Shown in pieces: positions 55,487 through 64,000 of a DNA stretch of 64,000 bases (position 1 is its first letter; each line of letters begins with the position of its first letter). The notes under the pieces were generated by a model. That model saw nothing but the letters and a program-made list of their open reading frames with translations. It searched no databases and was not told where the DNA came from. The position numbers and the translations under genes are program-made. Location of the stretch: contig OZ038397.1 of NCBI GenBank assembly GCA_964036045.1, positions 24,205,342-24,269,341 on the forward strand, written 5' to 3'. This stretch comes from Eutreptiella sp. 'Long Island Sound 2002'. Its lineage: Eukaryota; Euglenozoa; Euglenophyceae; Eutreptiales; Eutreptiaceae.

Positions 55487-57768
55487 ACAAACACCTCTAA
55501 AGAGACAGGGAGACGAGGTGTTTACTTGTTTGTGTTACACTATACGGCTTTGGTATGCCTCACTTAACACTGGAGGCAACACGGGGGATGTTGTGGGGGG
55601 GGGTGTGTTTCAATCCCGCTGTATGGGCCAGCAAAGAGTCCACCGGAGCCCTGTTCTGCCTTTGTCAGCCATCTGCAAATTGGCTGTTGCACACCTCACT
55701 GCATCATAAAAGGCGGCACCACATGGGGTCTGGTTCTTTGGAACAATTCAGGCTACACAAGGCATGCTTGTTGTTCAGGTCGTGCATTGGGCAGTGTTGG
55801 CAGGTTTCGGTGCACCTGATGGTCTCGATTTGCCATTGGTGGGGAGCATAAGGCACTTGCTGCTCAAGCCCACTATCAAGTTGCCTAGGCACCATGGACC
55901 ACACACCAAACCACGTGCCCCCATTCATGTTCGTACCATGCTTACATTAGATGTTACCACGGTTTTGTGCGTCTGTGTTATGACGGGAAGGCTCAAAACG
56001 GAGCCCCCCTCACTGAGCCCCCGCCCAACCCGCCAAATGCGCCAAACCCGCCGAAAGCGCCAAACCCGCCAACAAGCACCACCTTTGCTACAAGCATGCC
56101 TTGTGGAGCCTGAATGTTTCAACCATGCTTACATTAGCTGTGACCATGCGTTGCGTGTCTTTGTTATGGCGGGAAGGCTCAAAATGGAGCCCCCCTCACT
56201 AAGCCCCCGCCGAACCCGCCAAAAGCGCCAAACCCGCCAAACCCGCCAAACCCGCCAAACCCGCCAAACCCGCCAACAAGCACCACCTTTGCTACAAGCA
56301 TGGGTTGTGTCTCTCTGTTATGTTTCACGGAATGTCAAATACTTGAAACATTGTGGTGCTGCTGTAGGCGCTTTTTTCCGACGTTGGCACCCACCCGCCC
56401 AGAATACCCCCTCCCTCCCTAGATATGACTGGTCTGACAGCATGGTTACATTAGCTGTTACCATGTTTTTGTGTGTCTCTGTTATGGCGGGAGGGCTGAA
56501 AATGGAGCCCCCCTCACTGAGCTCCCGCCAAAAGTGCCAAACCCGCCAAACCCGCCAAACCCGCCAAAAGCGCCACCTTTGCTACAAGCATGCCTTGTGG
56601 AGCCTGATTGCTTATTATGCTTATTATACTTATGCTTATTATACATACATTAGCTGTTACCATGTTTTTGTGTGTCTGTGTGATGGCGGGAAGGCTGAAA
56701 ATGGAACCCCCCTCACCGAACCCCGCCAAACCTGCCAACAAGCACCACCTTTGCTACAAGCATGTGTTGTGTCTCTCTGTTATGTTTCACGGAACGTCAA
56801 ATACTTGAAACATTGTGGTGCTGCTGTAGGCGCTTTTTTCCGACGTTGGCACCCACCCGCCCAGAATACCCCCTCCCCCCTCCCTCCCTAGATATGAATT
56901 GTCCGACAGCATCAAAAGAATGCCCTTGATGGAATGGACCACAGCCACAGCCGCAGCCACACAACTACGTGATTCTTCGAGGTACCGGTGTTGGCGCATT
57001 TGGCGGGTTTGGCGCATTTGGCGGGTTTGGCACACACCCACCTAGAATACCCCCCCCCCCTCCCCCTCCCAAGATATGCCCTTGATGGAATGGACCACAG
57101 CCACAGCCACACAAATACGTGATACTTTGAGGAGCCGCACCCACCCGGCCAGAATACCCCCTCCCCCTCCCAAGATATGCCCTTGATGGATTGGACCACA
57201 ACCACAGCCGCAGCCTCACAAATACTTGATACTTCGAGGTACCGGTGTTGGCGCATTTGGCGGGTTTGGCGCTTTTGGCGGGGTTGGCGCTTTCGGCGGG
57301 TTTGGCACACACTCACCCAGAATACCCCCTCCCCCCTCCCTCCCTAGATATGAATTGTCCGACAGCATCAAAAGAATGCCCTTGCTGGAATGGACCACAG
57401 CCACAGCCGCAGCCACACAACTACGTGATTCTTCGAGGTACCGGTGTTGGCGCATTTGGCGGGTTTGGCGCATTTGGCGGGTTTGGCACCTACTCACCCA
57501 GAATACCCCCTCCCCCTCCCCCTCCCAAGATATGCCCTTGATGGAATGGACCAAAGCCACAGCCGCAGCCACACAACTACGTGATACTTTGAGGAGCCGC
57601 ACCCACCCGGCCAGAATACCCCCTCCCCCTCCCAAGATATGCCCTTGATGGATTGGACCACAACCACAGCCGCAGCCTCACAAATACTTGATACTTCGAG
57701 GTACCGGTGTTGGCGCATTTGGCGGGTTTGGCGCTTTTGGCGGGGTTGGCACGCACCCACCCAGAGTC
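55487..57768. repeat. Divergent intergenic region with gccaaacc / ggtttggc arrays (unit 3)
   Basis: Unique spacer to 55930, the gccaaacc-bearing repeat to about 56849 (two 9-bp units shorter than in units 1 and 2), then the inverted TTTGGCGC/TTTGGCGG block with the 462-bp duplicate present. No gene is seen. Confidence 0.8.
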
Positions 57769-57858
57769 CTCCCATGCTCCCATGCAGCATGTATGAAATA
57801 TCCGACATATTAAGAGCCATGAGAGAACTTTTCTACATATGCAAAGAGGACAGCAGCT

Positions 57859-60800
57859 ATGCCATCACCCACTTGTGTCGCAGACAGCTACTTCAGAGAG
57901 GTTCCCTTCAAAGAGATTGAACCAACGCGGTATGGCCACAATCCATGGCAGCAAAACGAACACGTCCCCAACATCCAAAACTTGCGTATGCTCAATGACG
58001 CCCGCCTGAACAACAATACTAATGTGATCCCAGTGTTACCCAGACACTGCGACCGCTTGGTCAGAAAGGAGATCTACATAGAGAATCTGGTCCCAGGTGA
58101 TGAAGCGATGAGTCACCCAGAGGTTTGGGGCAAGAGCTTGGAGCTAATGACAACCGAAGCAGCCGAAAACAGTATGCACCTTTCGCGGTTCACATACGAT
58201 GTGTCCTATATGCCATCGTGCAAGCTTGCAGTGAAGGACCTCCAGCCGCCTTTGTACGCCACAATGTCAGTGCAATGCTTGCCAGAGCGCATACGTTGCG
58301 CCTTGTATTCTGGCTACAATGAGTACCACATCCCTCATGTGCGCTTGAGAGCGCTTTTGGGTATCCTGGCCTTAGTGAATGATTGGAAGGATGTCTCCCA
58401 AGTGAGGGATCGCTTCCCTACTCTGATGCAGTGGTTTGAAGATCCCAACAAATTCATCGATATGGTCATGCACGATCTCAGGCCAATTACGGATGAGTGG
58501 AAGGGAAGAAGAGACTTTGAGAAGCTCGCGAAACACCTGAAACCACTGTGGATGATCACCGAGGAAGAAGCATTATGTCCCGGATCATGTTTTGACGTGA
58601 CAGAACCGTTTGTGCAAAAGTACTTAGAATCCTTGCTGTACAAGCCTTCTCAATGCACAAAGCATGGGATGACAGAAATTGGCGTATTCACGGACATCAT
58701 CCGTGAATCACACACAGCATTTGATGATATCCAGGCATGGACCACAGGGAGGCCTGATCACTGGATTTCCCAGGTACTGGAAAGGGCGAAGGTAGAAATT
58801 CAGAAGGTGGAGAAATCACTGGACAGAAAATCGGTTGCCCATCATCCAATGTACGAACAACCAATAGTCAAGGCAGGAGGGCCCGCATTTACACCATGGA
58901 AAAATTTGAACGGGACTTTCTTCGCCATCCTGTTGATGGCTGTGGAGCAAACCGCAACGCTCTGGCTGCATTCATTCTTCACAGCAGGGTTGAAACACTA
59001 CAATGGCAAGAATATGATGCAACCGGTGCCATTTGGAATGCCGTTGCTGAGCGGATGACTTCTGACCTTCTGGTACACCAATGATCGGTCGACTCTCACT
59101 GAGGTTGCGGTTGCGTTCCTGGAATTCAAGGCGTCGAATGTAGGGGAGATCAAGTTTGATCTGCTGGCTAGGGTCCAGCCTTGGTCGGTGGAGTGTCGAG
59201 AGTTACCAGCAAATGACATCTTATCAAAACTCCCAGCCATCAGCCCCCCAAAGCCACCAACGACGCAAACTAGTGGGCAGCCCTGCAGAGGCTGGAACAC
59301 GTACAAACAGCGACGCGATCTGGTTTACGAAATGTGGTGGGAGAAGATGGACGATAGAGAGAGATTCGAGTGGAACCCAACAGAAGAACGTTTGGTCGAA
59401 ATCACGTGGCCGGAGTTCTTCCGCAAGTTTTGTAAGGACAACCTTCGTTTCAGTGAGCTAGCCATGGAAGAACTGGATGAACACATGGAACGTGACAAAG
59501 CAGACGGGCCTGCTGAGGCAGAACCTCTCGCATGCCCCGCTGAAGTGCGAGAGGCTGGCGGCTCTATCAGTGTGGACGAGCTGTTGCCGGCTAACGAAAT
59601 GGCGTATTGCTTTCAATACTCGATAGGTCGCATTGGGTCACAGTATCTGTGCCTGATGAAAAACAGAGCACACGAGCTCATGACACCGGAAAAATTCCGG
59701 TCCACGTATGGCCACTTTGCCTGCCGTGTGTACTACGACACCAGGAATAAATGGGACGTGCGAAGGTTCATCGATGTATGGACTTCCCACAAACATGGCC
59801 TCGAACTTGGAGAAGGATTTGCACCAAGGCGGATCAAACTGGCCCCTGTTTGGCCTACCAGAGTCAACCCTCGCAGACGCAGACTTGCACCACCAACGGA
59901 CAACGGGGCAAGCTGGACCTTCAATCCTATCCGTGAATTGGCAGCGGCATACCTGTCACCTTGCGCCGAGTTACAACGAATGACGTTTGCACAGCTCGAC
60001 GGGCTGGAGGAGGCACAGTTTTTCAGAACATTTACCCAGAAGCTTCTCAAAGAGGAACCGATGCACGATTACCTGTTAAAATGGATTGCGCATATGATAC
60101 AATGCCCCGGCAAACTACCGAGAACATACCTGTTCCTCCAAAGTGACGCGCATGGGGTGGGGAAAAACACAGTCACAGACATTGTGGGTTGTCTACTAGG
60201 TCCGCAATACACGTGGACAACTGATAGACACAAGAAGGCATTAGCAAGCGGCGGCGAAACGGAAGGTAGAGACAGACTGCTACTCGTACTGGACGAAGCC
60301 CAACCAGGCGACATTCCAGCGGGTCAATTGAACAACGCGGTGACAGCGGGTCGCATTCCACTCAGGAAGCTGTACGAAAACACCATTGACATCCAGAATG
60401 TGCTGAGGATCGTCATTACCACGAATTTTCTCGCCAGCAGTGTGGCCGTGGAAGGGGACCGCCGAATGGTACTACTCGCCTGCACGGACCACTGGCACAG
60501 GCTGGAGAACAAAGAAAATCATGATTGGTCCATCAATGAACTCACTCGTCTATTCGGTATTGATGGAGAGTTTGCTGTTGGGCACTTTCGTGAACGAGCC
60601 ATGTGCATTCTCTACCATTGGTTTCTGCGAATGGATATTACCGACTTCAAACCTGCCGACATTCCACAAACTCCACTCACAAAGGAAGTGAAACAATTGC
60701 ACAACAGTCCAGTCTGGGAATTTGCCAAGACTCTGCGTCACACAAGATACAGGGTTTACTCCGAAGACTCCAGCAAAGCATGCGACATTCGAGAGCAGAC

Positions 60801-61059
60801 ATTGGATGATGCAAAACGGTCCAGGTATGAGATAAGGATAAAGGATCTCTATGATGCATATGAATATTACGCCAGCAAATACCTTTCGGTCGAGGAGGGA
60901 AGGAAGCTGGGCATAAAGCGTTTCCGTGACCAGATGTTCAGCAACCGGAATTCTCCACTCAACAAAATGTCAGGAGTCTTCACTGTCAAGGGGCCCTTGA
61001 ATGCACACGACACAGTTGTAGAGATCCATCCATCCGGAGAAGGCTACATAGGGGACTGA
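57859..61059 (+). pseudogene. Helicase A, single in-frame TGA (unit 3)
   Basis: One continuous 1,067-codon frame interrupted only by TGA at 59056-59058 (codon 400), a G-to-T change in gcggaggac. Codon 359 is Leu as in unit 1 and no extra C is present. The ATPase core downstream (HGVGKN, VLDEAQ, ITTNF, DRRM) is intact. The next in-frame ATG-like start is well inside the gene, so an ATPase-only product is less obvious here than in unit 2. Confidence 0.82.
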
Positions 61060-61535
61060 TTCAAACTCAGACTCAATTCGTGTGCTTTGTCGGATGGAGC
61101 ACCGCTGGTTGCCCGCTCCCGTGTATTCTCTAGGTTGTGGGCAACATGTGTTGCGCTGTTGGAGGAGCGAATTTTTCTATCAATTGCAGCATTGTGTGCC
61201 TCCTGCCAGTCGAGGAACGATGATACTTGCTCAAACAATGTCCTTTTTGGGCGAAGGCCTGGCATCTGTTTTTTATTTTTAATGTTTGTCGTGCTAAGGC
61301 TGCGCGTATGGGTGGCATCCGGCATCCGGCTCTGGTGGTTTTCCAGTCCGTAGATATACGCAAATTGGTGGTCAACACGAGCCGCGAGCAATGCGTGCGC
61401 AACAGCATTACGCTTTGCGCAGCAGTGCGCACCACACTCCGTCCGGGGTTTGCATGCTGCAATCCGCTGGCGTTTGCGCGCGACCTTGTTATTCCAGCCG
61501 GTATCATAGGTGTACGCAGTCCGTGACAAATGCAC
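61044..61535 (-). CDS. Doubtful 163-aa ORF overlapping the helicase A 3' end (unit 3)
   Basis: Same frame as 12757-13248 with R for H in DATHTHS, NIK for NIE and PGLRP for PGRRP. No family recognised, GTG start. Confidence 0.3.
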   Translation of the reverse strand: MHLSRTAYTYDTGWNNKVARKRQRIAACKPRTECGAHCCAKRNAVAHALLAARVDHQFAYIYGLENHQSRMPDATHTRSLSTTNIKNKKQMPGLRPKRTLFEQVSSFLDWQEAHNAAIDRKIRSSNSATHVAHNLENTRERATSGAPSDKAHELSLSLNQSPM

Positions 61536-61536
61536 T

Positions 61537-62072
61537 CTAGGACAGCGATGACCAGCAGCACCGAGACGACGTGGCCAGTGACAGTGCCGGTGAAGGGTCA
61601 GCCGCTGGCAGCGTTGAAGTGGAGGTATAAGATGTCGTCAGCAATGGCAGCGGGCATCGGCAGCTTCATGACCCCTGTTTGGGTGTTGCACAGGTCGAGG
61701 TCCTTGCCGGCAGCGGCGAGTAGCCTTGTGTAGCCTTGTGTAGCTCACACGCCACCATTGGGGCGAGGCCGCCGTGGACCTTCAGGGGCTCCGATTGGAT
61801 CTCCATTACTTGGTAGAGGTACGAGTCCCTGTTACTGTTGAAATGTGGCACTCGGGCACGAAGGTGAAGGAGTGGAACACCTGAGGGCACGATGGGAAGG
61901 GGATGACCGGAGTGGTGATTTTGTGTAGGGCAAGGCTGCAAACAACACTGAACCCCGAGACCCCAGGAAGCGACATGGCCAGCCGTGCGACACACACCGC
62001 ACCCCCCTGCTGTTTTGGTGTTCGCCAACCAGGAGGGGAGGCGGGCTGGACGACACGACAACACGACACCAA
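61537..62072. other. Unique spacer, no gene supported (unit 3)
   Basis: Equivalent of 13250-13785. Nothing recognisable. Confidence 0.5.
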
Positions 62073-62821
62073 CCCAAAATAGGCAGCTTGTGGTCAAGTT
62101 AGAATCAAATTAGGCAGCTTGTGGTCAAGATGGAATCAAAATCGAAAGCTTGTGGCTAATGTGCAGTGACTCTAGGGAGCTTGTGGTTAAGATGGAATCA
62201 AAAGGGGCAGCTTGTGGTCAAGATAGAATCAAAATGGAAAGCTTTTGGCTAATGTGCAATGACTCTAGTGAGCTTGTGGTCAAGATAGAATCAAATTAGA
62301 GAGCTTGTGGTCAAGTTAGAATCAAAATAGGCAGCTTGTGGTCAAGTTAGAATCAAAATAGGCAGCTTGTGGTCAAGATGAAATCAAAATAGGCCGCTTG
62401 TGGTCAAGATAGAATCAAAATAGAGAGCTTGTGGTCAAGTTAGAATCAAAATAGGCAGCTTGTGGTCAAGATGAAATCAAAATAGGCCGCTTGTGGTCAA
62501 GTTACAATCAAAATAGGCAGCTTGTGGTTAAGTTACAATCAAAATAGGCAGCTTGTGGTCAAGTTAGAATCAAAATAGGCAGCTTGTGGTCAAATTACAA
62601 TCAAAATAGGCAGCTTGTGGTCAAGTTAGAATCAAAATAGAGAGCTTGTGGTCAAGATAGAATCAAAATAGAAAGCGTGTGGCTCATGTGCAATGACTCT
62701 AGGAAGGTTGTGGTTGAGATGGAATCAAAACATGAAGCTTGTGGTAATTGTTGAATGACTCTAGGGAGCTCCTGGTCAAGATAGAATCAAAATAGAAAGC
62801 TTGTGGTTAATGTAGACTCAT
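62073..62821. repeat. 31-bp satellite, one unit shorter (unit 3)
   Basis: gcttgtggtcaag-family units. Near 62640-62690 one unit present in units 1 and 2 is missing, which accounts exactly for a 31-bp difference. Confidence 0.9.
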
Positions 62822-63320
62822 CTGACTTGCGTGCAGATCGTGGATGGCGAAGGCTGAGTCAGAATGCTGGGTGCAGGCAGAGGCTCGGTCGGCATGCGAA
62901 GTGCAGTTGCGTGCAGATCGTGGATGGCGAAGGTTGAATCAAAATGCTGGGCGCAGACAGAGGCTGGGTCAGAATGCTGGGCGCAATGGAGGCTGAGTCA
63001 GCATGCTGGGCGCAATGGAGGTTGAGTCAGCATGCTGGGCGCAGATGGAGGCTGAGTCAGCATGCTGGGCGCAGATGGAGGCTGAGTCAGCATGCTGGGC
63101 GCAGATGGAGGATGAGTCAGCATGCGAAGTGCAGTTGCGTGCAGATCGTGGATGGCGAAGGTTGAATCAGAATGCTGGGCGCAGACAGAGGCTGGGTCAG
63201 AATGCTGGGCGCAGACAGAGGCTGGGTCAGAATGCTGGGCGCAGATGGAGGCTGAGTAAGCATGCGAGGTGCAGTTGCGTGCAGATCGTGGATGGCGAAG
63301 GTTGGGTAAGAATGCCGTAT
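62822..63320. repeat. About 30-bp CAGCATGCTG satellite (unit 3)
   Basis: gagtcagcatgctgggcgca-type units with ttgcgtgcagatcgtggatg modules, as in the other copies. Confidence 0.88.
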
Positions 63321-63884
63321 TGTGGGGTAAGATAGTTCAACAGACACATGAAATTCTGATTTCCCATATCAAAAATCGGTACGAAATCACCTTTCCTATG
63401 TCAGAGGAACTTTCTGTAGCTCAGAACAAAAATTCAAGCAGAAATACAGCTGGGTAGGATCCGCCCTGATACCCCCAAAAATGACCCAAAATGACTCCGA
63501 AAACAAAAACTAGTGTAATATATCATTTTGTGCGGAATTTGATGGGGAATCCAAATATTTTGGAGAACTCGGTTACTTCTGCATCATATTTGAGGTATTC
63601 AGTGATTACTGCCCTCCTCCGTGTATGTATACAATATGCAGGTGCTGCATGCCCAAATGGAATGCATATGTACTAAACGTACATGTGTGTAAGGGGGGGG
63701 GGCTGGCATGATGTCCCCCTTTGGCATCGGGGGGGGTGGTATGATCAGAAGGCAAAAAAGCCTCATTGCATTGGGCAATGTTCCCAGCCAACCTTACACA
63801 TGGTAACCAATGGGAACTGCAAAGGCCACAGAATCATTTGCTGGCAGATAGCAACCCCAAACAAAGAAGAATCTCCGTATACAA
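63321..63884. other. Unique spacer before the 32-bp array (unit 3)
   Basis: No gene supported. The G-run at 63693-63702 is one base shorter than in unit 2. The inverted catgatgtcccc half-unit is present. Confidence 0.6.
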
Positions 63885-64000
63885 CATTTGGAAACATCAT
63901 GTCCCTCCCATCATCCCATTTGGGGACATCATGTCCCTCCCATCATCCCATTTGGGGACATCATATCCCTCCAATCATTCCATTTGGGGACATCATGTCC
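63885..64000. repeat. 32-bp palindromic satellite, start only (unit 3)
   Basis: The first three to four units of the array, cut by the window end. Its left edge and first variants (ggaaac, then catatccctccaatc) match units 1 and 2. Confidence 0.95.

Larger units (their letters stand above)
47805..64000. repeat. Tandem macro-unit 3 (right-truncated)
   Basis: Third copy, cut by the window end just after the 32-bp satellite begins. Relative to unit 2 it has one fewer 246-bp higher-order minisatellite unit, two fewer 9-bp cgccaaacc units, one fewer 31-bp satellite unit and the 462-bp block retained. Helicase A is stopped by an in-frame TGA. Confidence 0.95.

Noticed and set aside
35052-59058. 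Alternative genetic code with reassigned stops in helicase A
   Set aside because: TAG and TGA appear once each in different units, with sense codons in the other copies, and the genes end at ordinary stops. Mutation or error is simpler.
1-64000. Gene conversion or mosaicism between units
   Set aside because: With only three copies, every two-state difference singles out one unit, so sharing patterns such as 1+3 or 2+3 cannot show mosaicism. Several more units would be needed.
1-64000. LTR retrotransposon or terminal-inverted-repeat DNA transposon
   Set aside because: No reverse transcriptase, integrase or transposase reading frame and no flanking terminal repeats could be recognised on either strand.
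1-64000. tRNA, rRNA or other structured RNA genes
   Set aside because: I looked for tRNA box B-like ttcgaa contexts and rRNA-like stretches. The few ttcgaa words lie in minisatellite or coding sequence and no cloverleaf could be built.
1-64000. Tandem duplication as an assembly artefact
   Set aside because: Copies carry different private substitutions and unit-sized indels across unique and repeated parts. Artefactual duplication would give identical copies or random breaks. Long-read confirmation is still needed.

Overview
The window is eukaryotic nuclear-type DNA and is almost entirely a head-to-tail tandem array of one large unit. Unit 1 is cut by the left edge (1-24121), unit 2 is complete (24122-47804, 23,683 bp) and unit 3 is cut by the right edge (47805-64000). 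Measured from one landmark (923, 25792, 49229), successive periods are 24,869 and 23,437 bp. The copies differ by scattered substitutions and by a few indels, nearly all of which are whole repeat units. Reasons for calling it eukaryotic: long satellite and minisatellite blocks, a classical arginine-type ADP-ribosyltransferase (ART) domain, no operons or ribosome binding sites, and a perfect three-unit TTAGGG telomere-type insert. The species cannot be named. TTAGGG telomeres and apparently intronless genes would fit several protist or algal lineages, among others.

Layout of a unit, left to right: (1) gtgaa/ttcac minisatellites whose orientation flips; (2) a C-terminal remnant of a helicase gene (remnant C); (3) an ART gene on the minus strand with a coiled-coil N-terminal half and a disrupted upstream extension; (4) an unrecognised 580-aa minus-strand gene; (5) a 2.3-kb repeat-rich divergent intergenic region with arrays of TTTGGCGC/TTTGGCGG in both orientations; (6) helicase gene A on the plus strand; (7) a doubtful 163-aa minus-strand ORF overlapping its 3' end; (8) three successive satellite families with periods of 31, about 30 and 32 bp, each with an internal dyad; (9) a second helicase remnant (remnant D); (10) helicase gene B on the minus strand, convergent with A.

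Helicases A and B are paralogues of about 1,070 and 1,099 codons. Both end in a superfamily-3-like ATPase with Walker A HGVGKN, Walker B (V)(L/I)DE, and sensor TTNF, resembling the D5/DUF5906 primase-helicase group. With the two remnants, each unit holds four relatives of one helicase family. B is intact in unit 2 and is frame-broken in unit 1 by the telomere-type insert. A is broken in all three units, by a different lesion each time, and all three lesions fall within about 130 bp of equivalent positions.

Taken together, the unit looks like an amplified, partly decayed mobile or extrachromosomal element: paired replication-type helicases, an ART effector, a conserved unknown protein, and about 5 kb of dyad-bearing satellites between the convergent helicase genes that could act as an iteron-like origin or maintenance region. 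The element-level role is inference. Helicase and ART family membership, the tandem structure and the lesions can be read directly from the sequence.
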